Source: Nocardia sp. NRRL S-836 (GTDB lineage: Bacteria > Actinomycetota > Actinomycetes > Mycobacteriales > Pseudonocardiaceae). From it: a stretch of DNA of 64,000 bases. The stretch is taken from contig NZ_LGDY01000097.1 in the NCBI RefSeq assembly GCF_001279525.1, forward strand, positions 46,076-110,075, given 5' to 3'. This document shows positions 21,001-27,219 of this stretch, in pieces (position 1 is the first letter of the stretch; each line of letters begins with the position of its first letter). Under the pieces are notes generated by a model. It was not told the DNA's origin, ran no database searches, and worked only from the letters and a program-made list of their open reading frames with translations. The position numbers and the translations under genes are program-made.

Positions 21001-24000
21001 GGCCAGGTCGGTGACGGCCTGCCGGACGCCCACCCAGTCCGGATCGCCGAAGACCACGGGTCCCACGGGCCGGGAACGGCGCCTGGAGACGACGAGCGGG
21101 TGCTCTTCCTCCCTGCGCTCCGTCCCGGGCGATCCCGGCGCTCGCGGGACGACGGTGTGCGGCGGCAGGTCGGCCACGTGGCCGTCGGGGAACACCGTGA
21201 CGTGGTCGTCCAGCGGCACGTCGCCGATGAACAGGTCCAGCACCTCGGTGAACCGCCGCGGCATGCGCAGGCCGTCCGCGGGCACCGCGTCGGGGCTCCA
21301 CCGCCCCATCAACGTTCCGCTGACGTCGAGCCCGCCGCCCTGGACCGTGGACTCGTCGACGAGGCCCAGCATGTGGCCGAACTCGTGCGCGCTGTGCTCC
21401 CGCGACTGACCGGGGTGCCAGTTCGTCTGGTCGATCAGGCGGCCGGGGTCCATCGACACCACGTGGTGCACCACGGACGTCCCGTCCGCGGGCAGGAGGC
21501 GGAACCACAACGGCTCGCCGTCCGGCCTGCGCAGCGGACCCCCGTCGCGCCCGCTGTTGAAGTAGCGGTCCACACCGGCCTGGGCGCTGCGCAGCAACGC
21601 CTCCCGCGTCGCCTCGCCGTGACGCCCCTCGGGGTCGAGTGCGACGCGGACGGTGACCTCGGTGACCGGCCCGTCCTCGGTCGCGAACCGGCGCACCTCG
21701 AACGCCGACCGCTCGACCGCCTCGTGACCGGGCAACGCACGAACCCGGCCGCGCTGCACCACGCCCGTGCGCTCCACCTCCGGCTGCGCCCCGGCCTCGT
21801 GCGTTCCGCCGGGCGTCACCGCGTCCTCGATCGCGTCGACGTGGCCGGGCAGGAGGTGGAGCAGTCGTAGCAACGGCTCGGGTTCCCGGCTGAACAGGCC
21901 GTCCACGCCGACGGGTTCCCGTTCCGCGAGGGTGGACAGGGCGCCGCACACGAGGTCGATCGACACGCCGGCACCGGAGGCGGCCGCCAGTTCGACGCGT
22001 GCGACGACATCGGCGAGTGCGCGGTCCACACGTCGTTCCGCGGCAACGACGTAGTACTCGCGCATGTCGACGATCGCGGACCGGGACCGCTCGTCAGCGT
22101 TCTCCCACGACGTGTCGTGCGGGCGGGTCAGCTCGGAGAAGCCGTACACGCGTGGCTCGGTGAGCACCAGCACCGGCACGTCGACGGGAAACCCGTCGTC
22201 CCACCTCTCCGGGAAGTCCCGCTGGTCGTCCGTCAACCGGTGGCGCACCGACTCTGCGGTGCCCTCGAACCGCCGGAACTCCTCGGCCCCCACGGCATGA
22301 GCCCAGTCGTCGACGCTCAACGGCCGCTCGGCGTCCACGGACGGGTCGAACACGACCCAATCGAGCCGGGCCGGCGTCAGCACGGCCACCGCGACGGCGA
22401 CGTGGAAGTCCCACTCGACCTCGTCCGTGCCCAGCCCCGCTCCCGCGATGACGATCTTGCGCGGGTCGGCCCCCCGTTGCTGGAGCGCGACCGCCATCCG
22501 GTGGGCCCGGTAGGCACAGCCGTCGTCCGGGTAGTCGAACGGCACCCGCCGCTCACCGAAGAGGTGGTCGTCGAAGGTCAGCTCGCGCATCTGCGCGAAC
22601 CACGCGTCCGCCTGCTCCCGCGACACGGGATCCGTGATCACCTCACCCAGCAGGTGGTCCACGTAGGCGGACTCGTCCGGCCGCAGCCGGCGCAGCTCGG
22701 TGGCGAGGTCCCGGCTGAACTCGTCCCAGTAGGCGTCCTCGACCGCCCTGACCGCCTCGGCGTCCCTGCCCAGACCACCCAGCAACGTCACCGCACCCTC
22801 GAAGTCGCGGCGCCGGACGCGGGCACCGACCTCGCTCGCCAGCTCCTGCACCGACGGCAGCTCGGCCGGGTCGCCGTCCGGCGGCACCGCGATGGAGCCG
22901 ACCGGCCGCTCGTCGCCGGGATCGGCGGGGAACGTGGTGACCCGTCCCATGACCTGCAGCGCGCGCTCGTAGTTGGCGTCCGACAGACGTCCGTCCTCGT
23001 GCGCGGCGGACAGCGCCTGTGCCAGCTGGTAGGACCGCGCCTGCGCGTCCGGAACCGACGTGAGCCGGTGCAGTCCGATCAGCAACCGCCTGCCGTCGAC
23101 GGCGGGCTGCGCCAGCGTGGCGACGACGGACCGGTGCGCGATGTCAGTGGCGCGCTCCGGTGCCATGGGCGTCTGGGCGCGCACGACCTGGCTGACGTCT
23201 TCTGGGGCCTGTCCCGGGGCCCGTGGCACCTGTGTGCCTGCGGGGAGCGGTGGGGTGACGCCTTGCGGTGCCGGGCGGCGCACCGGCTGCGTCTCGTGCG
23301 TCTCGCGGGTGTCGGCGGTGTCTTGGTCGGTCGGTGGTGCGGCGGCCGCGTCAGTCGGCGGCACGGCGGCCACGTTGACCGATGCCGGTGCCACGGCGGC
23401 TGGCGATGCTGCGGCCAGGTCGGTTGGCGCCACGGCGGCCACGTTGATCGGCGGCACGGCTGTTGCAAGGGAGCCGGGCAGCTCGTGACCGGTCATCCTT
23501 ACCTCGTCGGCCACGGGCGCCGGTTCGGGCGCCGGTTGCGGCACGGGTGGCGGCCCCTGCGGTGACTCGCGGGGCGGGGTGCGTTCCGGAACGTTCGACG
23601 ACGGCGTCCGCTGCCGTTCCGATCTCCGCCCCGGCGTGCCTGCGGGCGAGGGCTTGGGCGCCTCCAGCAGCTTCGCACCCGGCGGTGGTGCGGCGGTGAC
23701 GTCGCGGTCGTTGCCGTGCGGGATGGCGTCGACCGGCTGCGGATCCCGCGGTTCGACGTCCGGCTCGCTCTCCGTGTCGCTGTCGACGTCCTTCCCGGAC
23801 ATCACGTCGAACACGGAGTCCACGTCCGAGTCCACCAAGTCGTCGGCCGCAACCAAGTCCGCTTCCCGCGCGACGGACTCCGGCGCCACGACCTCCGTCC
23901 CAGGCACTTCCGCACCGCCGGTCCACCGGCCGGAGTCAGCACCTCCCACGACGTCGTGGGCCGACGACACGGGCTGCGGGCCGTTCGTGGCCGGCGGGTG

Positions 24001-26163
24001 GCCCGCGGAGGGCGCCGGAGTCAGCTGCCCGGACGCCGGAGAGGCGGCGAACCCGTGCTGCGCGCGCAGCTCGGGCACCTGGCCGCCGGTGACCGGCGGT
24101 GTGGGGGCGGCCGATGACTGTGCGGGCAGGTCCTGCGACGAGGACGGGACTCCAGGCAGCGGCCCGTGCCCCTGCAACGCCTCGACCGGCGCGGGCCCAG
24201 GCTGTCCGGCGTCCGCACGCGGCACACCAGCGCCGGAACTCGACTGCCCAGAATCCACGCGCGGCACACCGGCGTCAGAACCCGGCAGGCCAGCATCCAC
24301 GCGCGGCACACCGGCGTCAGGACCACGCTCACCGCCCTCCGCGCTCGGGACGTCATCGCCAGAACTCGGCTGCCCGGCATCAGCGCGCGGCACGCCGGCG
24401 TCAGGACCCGGCTCACCAGCCTCCGCACGTGGCAGGCCAGCACCAGGACCCGGCAGGCCGCCGTCAAGGTGCGGCGCGCTGGCAACAGAACCTGGGAGGC
24501 CCGCGTCGGCACGCGGCTGCGCGGGCGGCGGGACGTCCTGCTCGCCGGTGACCGGTTCCGTCTGCGACTGGTGCTGCCAGGCAGGCGACGTCTGCGGCGA
24601 AGCCGGCCCAGCCTGGGGGTCCACAGTGGACGGCCCAACCGCCGGAGGCACCACGGGCGCCGGGTGCGATACCGGCGACGGCACCACCGGGCCGGGCTGG
24701 ACGTCAGCCCGGGCCCCGGTTCCAGTCCGGTCAGCCGGGTTCTCCCCGCCGCCCGGGACAGGCGCCCTGGATTCCGAGGCCTGGTGCTGTTCAACGGCGA
24801 GGTCAACACCGCCGACGCCGGGCACCGGGGAACCAGCCGTTGCCGGTGGGGGAACCTCCCGTCCAGGCTCCTGAACCTCGCCCACCGCCGGAGAGGAACC
24901 GGTGGTGGATCCGGCCTGCGGCACGTCGCCGGTTCCCCGCTCGGCGGGAACACCACCGTTGCCAACACCCGGCAAGGCATCCACCACTGCGGGAACACCG
25001 CCTCGCACCGGCACCACCCGCCCGGCGAGCGGTACGTCGCCACCACCGTTCCGCGAAGGGACGGCGTCTCCGGCAACCGTCCCACCCCGCCCGCTCCCCC
25101 GGCCTGACGGAACCTCGCCGCGGGCCGGACCACCTCCACCCGCCAGCGTCCCCGCCGAACCGGTCTCCGGTGATTTCCCACGCCCCGCAACAGGAGTTCC
25201 TCCACCCACCCCCGTTTCCACGGCCGGCGCCGTAGCGGCACCCTCCCCACCAGCGACCGGAACCCGCTCCCCTCCGGGCTCCCCGATCGCGCCCACCACA
25301 GGCATCTTCACCGCACCGCCGTTGACCACCCGGTCGATCGCGTCCCCGGCGTCGTGCGCCTTCTTCTCGACGGCACCGCTGAAGGCACCACCCACGGCAC
25401 CGGCCCACAGGTCGTTCATGCCGCCACCGAGGATGCCCGCGGCGCCCGCCCCCACCACGACGTCGGCGACCGCCTCGGTCGCGCCGTGGAACGCCGCCGT
25501 GTCCTCCAGGTGCGGCTTCCACCTGCCCACGCCCAGGTGCATGCCGCCGGCGAGGCCCTCCGCCGCCCCACCGGCCACGAAGCTGATCAGGGAGCTGTTG
25601 CCGTCCCAGCTGAGCCGGTTGCCCTCGATGACCTGGGCGATCTGTGCGATCGCGTCCTGCACGACCTCCTCGACGCCGCCCTCCAGGGCCTCGGCGATCA
25701 GCCTGATGACCCAGTGCAGCCGTTGCGAGATCTGCTGCACGGCGATGCGCGCCGAGGTGATGAACGCCGGGACGAGCGGCGCGGTGAAAGGGCTCGACAG
25801 CGCCCACAGGATCGACGCGGCGAAGAAGGCGATCTCCACCATCATCGCGTAGATCGAGTGTTCGACGTTCAACGCCAGGTCGAGCAGGCTGCTCGACTGC
25901 GCTTCGGTGATCAGCGCGATCCGGGGGACCTGTCCGAGCACGTGGGTGACCTGGTCGCGGAACGCGCGCCCGGCCTGGCCACCGACGGCCTGCCCGACCG
26001 ACCCGACCAGCTGCGCGACGTCGTTCGCCATGTCCAGCAGCGTCCGGCCGCTCTCCAGCCAGTTCTGCGCGAGCGCGCGCACGGCCGCCACATCGACCTT
26101 CGGTGCCTGCCCGGCCACCAGGACCCAGAGCCAGTCGAACGACGGGTCGAAGTCGAGACTCAC
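9001..26163 (-). CDS. giant 5,720-residue ESX-type multidomain effector, 'lonely Cys'-like
   Basis: GTG start at 26163 with GAGG 6 bases upstream; the frame is uninterrupted for 17.2 kb. In order: an N-terminal WXG/CpnT-like helical domain with a hydrophobic helix near 104-140; a Gly/Pro/Ala/Asp linker to about 1000, with 14-residue repeats and an acidic patch; a protein-glutaminase-like domain (C1216, H1254, D1273); a zincin-like domain (HEFGH at 1593-1597, then D); about 1,500 residues of beta-rich sequence; an HG...C dyad domain (H3349, C3399); a possible papain-like domain (C4237, H4451/4454); and a C-terminal 'lonely Cys'-type module (H5417, C5472). There are only five Cys in the whole protein by eye. 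The N-terminus suggests ESX export, and the several hydrolase motifs suggest a toxin, a self-processing effector or a surface enzyme. It follows a ybaB-like and an ESX-like gene and precedes a type VII-associated gene. No polyketide or peptide synthetase motifs are present. Confidence 0.85.
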   Translation of the reverse strand: MSLDFDPSFDWLWVLVAGQAPKVDVAAVRALAQNWLESGRTLLDMANDVAQLVGSVGQAVGGQAGRAFRDQVTHVLGQVPRIALITEAQSSSLLDLALNVEHSIYAMMVEIAFFAASILWALSSPFTAPLVPAFITSARIAVQQISQRLHWVIRLIAEALEGGVEEVVQDAIAQIAQVIEGNRLSWDGNSSLISFVAGGAAEGLAGGMHLGVGRWKPHLEDTAAFHGATEAVADVVVGAGAAGILGGGMNDLWAGAVGGAFSGAVEKKAHDAGDAIDRVVNGGAVKMPVVGAIGEPGGERVPVAGGEGAATAPAVETGVGGGTPVAGRGKSPETGSAGTLAGGGGPARGEVPSGRGSGRGGTVAGDAVPSRNGGGDVPLAGRVVPVRGGVPAVVDALPGVGNGGVPAERGTGDVPQAGSTTGSSPAVGEVQEPGREVPPPATAGSPVPGVGGVDLAVEQHQASESRAPVPGGGENPADRTGTGARADVQPGPVVPSPVSHPAPVVPPAVGPSTVDPQAGPASPQTSPAWQHQSQTEPVTGEQDVPPPAQPRADAGLPGSVASAPHLDGGLPGPGAGLPRAEAGEPGPDAGVPRADAGQPSSGDDVPSAEGGERGPDAGVPRVDAGLPGSDAGVPRVDSGQSSSGAGVPRADAGQPGPAPVEALQGHGPLPGVPSSSQDLPAQSSAAPTPPVTGGQVPELRAQHGFAASPASGQLTPAPSAGHPPATNGPQPVSSAHDVVGGADSGRWTGGAEVPGTEVVAPESVAREADLVAADDLVDSDVDSVFDVMSGKDVDSDTESEPDVEPRDPQPVDAIPHGNDRDVTAAPPPGAKLLEAPKPSPAGTPGRRSERQRTPSSNVPERTPPRESPQGPPPVPQPAPEPAPVADEVRMTGHELPGSLATAVPPINVAAVAPTDLAAASPAAVAPASVNVAAVPPTDAAAAPPTDQDTADTRETHETQPVRRPAPQGVTPPLPAGTQVPRAPGQAPEDVSQVVRAQTPMAPERATDIAHRSVVATLAQPAVDGRRLLIGLHRLTSVPDAQARSYQLAQALSAAHEDGRLSDANYERALQVMGRVTTFPADPGDERPVGSIAVPPDGDPAELPSVQELASEVGARVRRRDFEGAVTLLGGLGRDAEAVRAVEDAYWDEFSRDLATELRRLRPDESAYVDHLLGEVITDPVSREQADAWFAQMRELTFDDHLFGERRVPFDYPDDGCAYRAHRMAVALQQRGADPRKIVIAGAGLGTDEVEWDFHVAVAVAVLTPARLDWVVFDPSVDAERPLSVDDWAHAVGAEEFRRFEGTAESVRHRLTDDQRDFPERWDDGFPVDVPVLVLTEPRVYGFSELTRPHDTSWENADERSRSAIVDMREYYVVAAERRVDRALADVVARVELAAASGAGVSIDLVCGALSTLAEREPVGVDGLFSREPEPLLRLLHLLPGHVDAIEDAVTPGGTHEAGAQPEVERTGVVQRGRVRALPGHEAVERSAFEVRRFATEDGPVTEVTVRVALDPEGRHGEATREALLRSAQAGVDRYFNSGRDGGPLRRPDGEPLWFRLLPADGTSVVHHVVSMDPGRLIDQTNWHPGQSREHSAHEFGHMLGLVDESTVQGGGLDVSGTLMGRWSPDAVPADGLRMPRRFTEVLDLFIGDVPLDDHVTVFPDGHVADLPPHTVVPRAPGSPGTERREEEHPLVVSRRRSRPVGPVVFGDPDWVGVRQAVTDLAGTPGAEWVGTAFSDDRLRELAARPGGELREQVDGTSYWVRVDAYGDAADPVDTYASVVRTYGSRQDIRRAAQEQQRSGAALAFTVPALGPVPVSGSVEVHGLTPKSSTSQLTNHEEDLSSEVVSQRPVRRSGHRVRFLVGVDPKPRRFSLGVRSADLSPQPAPVTVEVPMTLDWPRSVHRRQRAAQQASLSRAIQLPRLNAAVSAKDQAAVLVERRRRLDAMIKLAGFESGLIGPDDEMGGEDPRDVAELVRRHYGLATDHPEVIRMREWLRSFDGRTTRAMLVFGQNVHGVFKLARGGRRDAKVVVNLQQVPGAVLRYKDGTTRITHRRTVSNEHSTTHGKTREHGVTVKVSTGQNLAEVLGVGLGAEVTFLRQAVDSVGDERRFSRQSVHADVGELSRFELSTRLLFWTGEVGRELRVGGVPGAVWLLAAPPGAMDSKPSSLREVTGGDPRPPSGMHPDEALHHVHAQYVLRDDEVAPVVGAIVHALAAQDVVSAENIALVAQDLTAFLQNNLSELVNGGEAHRFTVRPGGRSLFLSLVPESGSGHYVKPLPWRELSDRSSSGRTGTLPSSRRRTHGFRVTADVDTGPVKVGADAGLTRGVERANDIRQTISVEHSWSGAGTSHNFEFSGRLTAWLGDARGERDSTVRFPDLAGVRFEVVAPERPGAGVTPDPSPAPAVDEHWRVVGEVVPKGLRSSALPPDVEVEAMPPERLLAMVVKDMLSLGGGVAGGFRDRAVAAVKWVVRGPVPARLGGQTQDEDDHAVSRDALEDWASRRRRQDNVELTARGADVLHVESANSGSVLMPGSEALVGWAKLGAEYYNPVVVEVDPGHTFTRKAHTEVSVPRAGERTWQAALAARTSVPVAGIVKTNQDVSAAYTRGHRDADAGTVARTQTVTWEERGYLVRFQVKHTLDTSVHAERTGPLGGTHVGPATRRTREKWTANALTAWVPASQLPGVPGLSEHDVETNLEPEDGAAYRAAVSGSAPAVVVTPPQHDRWHQGVHPGLVDHDPMSPRTLAALTDHVGAAFRQWITTKVPASAGEETIGSYRLLFEEMLPKFAVAAQRRDGPRSGLVLFGERAHGNGKLQLLLVVDFEVGDGTPLDRRPGHRSSTEVVTRSEVAAGAVSEVTAGVNLGVGADITVPKLSLPGTAGQLVAEQAGTALSGVVNDLVKPQAAATAHRTGRPVPAATAERSAVFTWEGPAERSSNPLRVTVTIVPWKRDGDYVRHLPGLRNERVQGVHHADSFALPDAVRLSSPTFLADLDVLSSATGSLRELWDREGRSGVPADANLQAWPFTAPELFARLRELAFHDLNARRAAQLLMGSDVDQLAPHLPEMLTPEGHRLDIGGEITSVTFKADLLDRELFARIPGGEVETTTTTSTRALRTVTRGAAVRGSLLSGLAAHFLGEAAVEAKTESERQSETGGAAEVVGTGRRAAHPVRAKLAVTVEVEARDGTRQTWPVFPGEVWFRVDEQGAEVLGLTVPVERNTADAAQAGLRAPLVRELAPDEDDPASPTASLGGDGPAAPARTSLGGDGSAAPARTSLDAGPAHLRPVAGLVLDTAADPAATGTPGLSEVDHTVLVGGDGAVRGVFFPGPGEKTDAVVRRAFLRGAGRPGTFSVVLHRGGPGFSLRRRQDGPEVRVDEAGVTRLLAAVELLHGTGLSRSSDLVLLSCRIADPALGDGLGRIAELLRGNGFRGGVIGADTRVEVRDDGTVRVLDSGTFHRVGPDGVRTTGHVVGRRPDGGGSVQAVRPGLDGASPEPSGSHLVTSRNGPLSEPPVLRVAGDRTLAINGVRSSGRFAEVDHAREFFATTDVLDRAREVLRGLGSGVTLDVSATTLALGGPGREQVLHRVVPLVPPDTVDVSRDFAGVVHGAGFDTVLFTGADGTTTTAPVNAGDGLEITGLLHLADGLAVSAESGEVSDVDGRTAASFVGRGPRPTGGVAGGPLPGRRYAAAPGLTGHAPEPAGRMDDLARRVGVNRYAWARPGQAYVSVTVPGDGSPGHVANGHADSRDLGHHFAVVVAESADGQSQITLENHVRGGELDAAVRDAISRNLDAHGGRLDQLSADLAVRLEQARDDVEAERLHRELALSRALAAIEPTGYDAAGTAARRTAWQAMAAELGGSPGAPRWHFRMYSRRPGESFHEQRPEGELTVVVLGGAQPPSPASVRFDEGTRTASADDLAGVRAVARQVARAALLRAEHGLALPTATITGRGNGRSGPFGLPVPTSAARARAELVRTEFVAAVERELVVLRGEDARASAAAVEVRLVTEVGAPGSGVPAEEMRQATVEIGYDDPRTAQQRTEGEYDRAAHGLTTLRVPRAEVRAVTAEYSALAAGGRLEHLALPPGTRERLVSLDDALAVLDEPAVLDQVRAFVTEALLAASLVPTREVPLRPGLTDRGHVTDRREIRPITSDRLTAVLDDLTQVVSRGANPFTAVRSSLRGIHLRAGTALPVRLATLGLVNLSVGARTAVVASPLFAALRDNPSALTESLFAGAGHEEQHFITTCVAAAVNTALRTRVPGISALLHLGRSAADSVEWLTGRTAAEVRSAADRPFGRSLEEMARGRVAASRSEFDAIERRALDLVAADQGDLDVRREWRSLTARWGRTMQKLAAADLGHEVVPVLTRKVVEGHWWTSALLAAPALVDRGHRRLADVKLPRYAAKFQSSLALEPDATRFGAEPATTSGVPLAANLAAPGQRAEFWSRLASSAGHVVMTPDHAVHLQAGVVDGRRVFVLNDPMRSHPSVLTAAELIDWASDWEAKVSQSLLPWGEPAADSDGSDGSDEESSMTHPGVRRVPVPRAAGGPAGWFFPSSRTPSARSPRALPTGRSLRSGPAAFPAWAAEGPVTNRDRGDRRPSTPMAAGLGVVGQPGLVSDAVSETSVGGLGIGLGIGPGMDFGATGGGPVDVTSARPVVTEHAASSSSAGGVSFVAGAEQEERWERLHRGFTSPWAHKNPFYVFATMRDGRFVVGGELLDGERLAAHVRDTAAFQRYARASQLPGPVRLVAFDPADPRAALHAARRFAEALRGDGPYRRVEAAVHRAAVPVREIEARDLGFTRVSAVRPDDLEWKPLYRANGELFGMGLGDVLPEWDESAPTSRLANDEALRTVVEVADGQRPRPTAARWAAATSGSRTRPAPVLLTRADGGFTGRLSDGATSVHTPEELAPLLAGSSLFAELTDGPVRPTLLLFTHTLTTAAGVERDNALLLRRLRDLAGPFHSFDHAGRIGFYERAMLAVSENARFTETGVPRTSDVVHVARGPVLGFPTRGGGRDPLSETAVLNEFAVAAEHADQGGHPWAPRRPLLVSSDVRDGAYARVDLRSGSALELDGARFFRMLLGDPGFVAALRADPWRPVVLLGRDAGARDNFGGFGFDFAGAMRAHGFFHDVYAAKGAPRVVADGTIAGGAEFVEVSRLRAGDLHTDFLRNRDGRSVAVHVWSGADAAQRERVRAWADAATATALRHVRVRGRFGTRNGRSPWSGGDDLPLFVFVSAADRGGYRAVRRDGVVQHLSDAALGKVLRADREVRAALGRAPGGAGGRHVVLVVLGGASSPSAEFGRSLAEGGIARWVHVSSGTVSLSEDGDLVLGPAGFASFPPPPPGAGDLVTRVMANEVLGEFGQFFPLDELDSYDMATQARIDVPERRGYYFRSMPVRNADGTIAHRQVPHVTPWAATTGPAWELDGHGTPRGFRAARRTDRPLEIGDVVEVSGDVFAGLVAATEVFRRAAPAPSAQVTLLQCQIDGAPSRWGRGPTQAERFRTRWQELRGTGVTVLAAKRTVDVYRHLATRGVQDGGAFGEVGPVDGVPLPEVPLADLATNAIEEVGLRFAPGDRTLLPARKRAVRAAARKVARAAAWRTVKGVPLPKVTITGFGGALPGSVLGLRLGRARAEAVAALFTAELAAESAKLARLGLVVRPEQVEVRITGHASASARSAETTVAVELSRHELGEEALRLVPDAGASEAVVAALDEVFGPLAAHSATSRDHGP
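9590..12165 (-). other. giant 1: C-terminal 'lonely Cys'-type module with HG...C dyad
   Basis: About residues 4660-5525. It opens with KNPFYVFATMRDGRFVVGG and includes an FGFDFAGAMRAHGFFHDVYA segment found in all three copies of the module. It ends with GQFFPLDELDSYDM, then DGHG (H5417) and LLQC (C5472, codon 9748-9750). The His-to-Cys distance is 55 residues, identical in the two giant 2 copies. The pattern is that of clan CD/CHAT cysteine peptidases. The family name is from memory and catalysis is inferred. Confidence 0.6.
12694..13491 (-). other. giant 1: possible papain-like (clan CA) domain
   Basis: About residues 4225-4490. EEQHFITTCVAAAVNTAL has the Gln/His...Cys-helix look of papain-like enzymes (C4237). 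PDHAVHLQAG and VFVLNDP resemble the His and Asp/Asn strands of C39-type peptidases (H4451 or H4454, N4469/D4470). The Cys-His distance of about 214 is longer than usual, so an insertion would be needed. Confidence 0.35.
15814..16296 (-). other. giant 1: HG...C dyad domain, type A
   Basis: About residues 3290-3450. SVVLHRGGPGFSL (H3349) and LVLLSC (C3399, codon 15967-15969) stand 50 residues apart, with a Gly-rich HRGG loop and the Cys at the end of a hydrophobic strand, as in CHAT/caspase-like peptidases. Giant 2 has a close counterpart at 52350-52860. Confidence 0.55.
21094..21726 (-). other. giant 1: zincin-like metalloprotease domain
   Basis: About residues 1480-1690. HEFGHMLGLVDE (bases 21352-21387) is an HExxHxxGxxD zinc site: two His and an Asp as the third ligand, as in snapalysin-type enzymes. 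It is preceded by a VHHVVSMDP strand and followed by a GTLMGR turn. Giant 2 has the same block. Confidence 0.65.
22174..22611 (-). other. giant 1: protein-glutaminase-like domain
   Basis: About residues 1185-1330. YPDDGCAYRAHRMAVAL (C1216, codon 22516-22518), WDFHVAVAVAV (H1254) and WVVFDPSVD (D1273) match in motif and spacing (38 and 19 residues) the Cys-His-Asp triad of bacterial protein-glutamine glutaminases, which deamidate glutamine side chains in proteins. The family is known from memory; activity is inferred. Confidence 0.65.
24199..24515 (-). repeat. giant 1: 14-residue (42-nt) Pro/Gly/Asp repeats
   Basis: About seven imperfect tandem copies of a 14-residue unit of the type AEAGEPGPDAGVPR lie in the linker between the N-terminal domain and the first enzyme-like domain. 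They probably form a flexible spacer. Confidence 0.75.
25309..26163 (-). other. giant 1: N-terminal WXG/CpnT-like helical domain
   Basis: About residues 1-285: a helical hairpin (VRALAQNWLESGRTLLDMANDVAQLVG, split at the turn) with GGQAGRAFRDQV at the turn, then a hydrophobic stretch (YAMMVEIAFFAASILWALSS) and Gly-rich helices. The layout resembles the N-terminal domain of CpnT-like ESX toxins, which directs type VII export. Confidence 0.65.
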
Positions 26164-26179
26164 CGGACGCCTCGGTGTG

Positions 26180-26227
26180 GAGTCGTGCGGGCCCGCGGCA
26201 GAGCACGACCGCGGGCCCGCACGACTC
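26180..26227 (-). promoter_or_regulatory. 19-bp perfect hairpin immediately upstream of the giant 1 ribosome binding site
   Basis: The arms at 26180-26198 and 26209-26227 are exact reverse complements with a 10-base loop. On the minus-strand message the hairpin ends a few bases before the GAGG that serves GTG 26163. It stands alone in the 154 bases between the ESX-like gene and the giant gene. It could be an attenuator or terminator limiting read-through, or a 5' structure controlling translation of the 17-kb frame. Confidence 0.7.
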
Positions 26228-26317
26228 CGGTGGCGGGGTTCACGAAGTTCCTCAACAGGTGTGCGCGCTGTTCAACGACCTGCGGCGTTGCTCGCGAGAT
26301 CGTCGCAGCGGCGGGGT

Positions 26318-26800
26318 TCAGCGGCGGCCGTGGTGCTCGCTGTCGTCCTCCGGCCACTGGCCGGGGATGTTGCCGGGTTCAGGCGCGCCGTTGAGGTTCA
26401 GCGCGTTCTTGGCGACGTGGGTGTTGTTCTCCTCCGTGGCCACGCAGTAGGCCGCGAACTGCTTCACGCTTTGGCCGAGCATGTCGATGCCCTTCGCCAG
26501 GGCGCCGATACCGCCCAGGTACTCCGCCCCGCGCTTGTAGTACTTGGGTGCGAACGTGCTCCAGCTGTCGTCGCCCTCAGGGGAGTTCAACGGCGCGTAG
26601 GAGGCGAGCTCCTGGTTGCCGGTCATGTAGTGGTAGAACCGGGAGCTCGCCGACTGGAAGAGCGCCGCGGCCTTCATCAGCGCGTCGGTGTCGATCGAGA
26701 CCCGCCCCGAGCCGAGGCCGAAGTTCATCATGGGGGCCGGGCCGCTCTTGTGCTCGTCGCCGCCGGGAACGTCCTCGCCCGGGCCATCTGGCTTGATCAT
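26318..26800 (-). CDS. ESX-like helical protein, giant-locus partner
   Basis: 160 residues. ATG at 26800 has AGGGA 9 bases upstream, and the gene begins 5 bases after the stop of the YbaB-like gene. After a Gly/Pro-rich charged start, a helix (VSIDTDALMKAAALFQSASSRF) leads to a central DDSWSTFAPKYYKRG segment. That segment may be a degenerate WXG turn, and it is followed by a second helix (LAKGIDMLGQSVKQFAAY). The layout resembles ESX/WXG-type secreted partners. It contains one Cys. Operon position (ybaB-like, this gene, giant gene) suggests that it works with the giant protein, perhaps as its secretion partner; this is an inference. No named family was recognised. Confidence 0.75.
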   Translation of the reverse strand: MIKPDGPGEDVPGGDEHKSGPAPMMNFGLGSGRVSIDTDALMKAAALFQSASSRFYHYMTGNQELASYAPLNSPEGDDSWSTFAPKYYKRGAEYLGGIGALAKGIDMLGQSVKQFAAYCVATEENNTHVAKNALNLNGAPEPGNIPGQWPEDDSEHHGRR

Positions 26801-26805
26801 CGCAT

Positions 26806-27219
26806 TCAGTCCCTGATGTTCATGACGTCACGGGTGGTGGGGCGCAGCTCGGGTTCGGCGGGCAGCAGCGACTGCAGGTCCACGTCACCGGAGAAGAGCT
26901 TGCGGGCGTCGACTCCGGGAGGGAGCGTCGGCGCGATCACGTCGGCGGCCTCGTCCGCCACCTGCTGCTGGGCGTCCATGATGGTCTTCAGGACGGCGGC
27001 TTCCAGCTCTGCCGGCGTCATGCGCTTGTAGGCGCCGCTCGGGAACTTCACGTCCTTCACCACGCCGCCGTGCCCGACGGTCACCGCCACGACCCGCCGG
27101 GGAGCGCTGACCGTGCACGACAACTCGCTGAGCCGCTGCTGCGTCTCGCGCAGCTGGGCGAACTGCTGCTGGTACTGGCTCTTCAGCTGCTCGATCTGTT
27201 CGGACTGCGGATAGGACAC
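26806..27219 (-). CDS. YbaB/EbfC family DNA-binding protein
   Basis: 137 residues from GTG 27219, with GGGAGG 6 bases upstream. It has the YbaB/EbfC layout: a long N-terminal coiled helix (QIEQLKSQYQQQFAQLRETQ), a beta hairpin with the typical VTVGHGGVVKDVKFPSGAYK pattern, and a C-terminal helix (LEAAVLKTIMDAQQQVADEA). A Pro-rich tail follows. Members bind DNA as dimers and act as nucleoid-associated proteins. In actinobacteria, variant copies commonly sit in ESX-type loci, where the actual role is unclear. Here it is the first gene of the operon leading into the giant gene and is divergent from the LuxR gene, which makes an autoregulatory or local regulatory role plausible. Confidence 0.85.
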   Translation of the reverse strand: MSYPQSEQIEQLKSQYQQQFAQLRETQQRLSELSCTVSAPRRVVAVTVGHGGVVKDVKFPSGAYKRMTPAELEAAVLKTIMDAQQQVADEAADVIAPTLPPGVDARKLFSGDVDLQSLLPAEPELRPTTRDVMNIRD

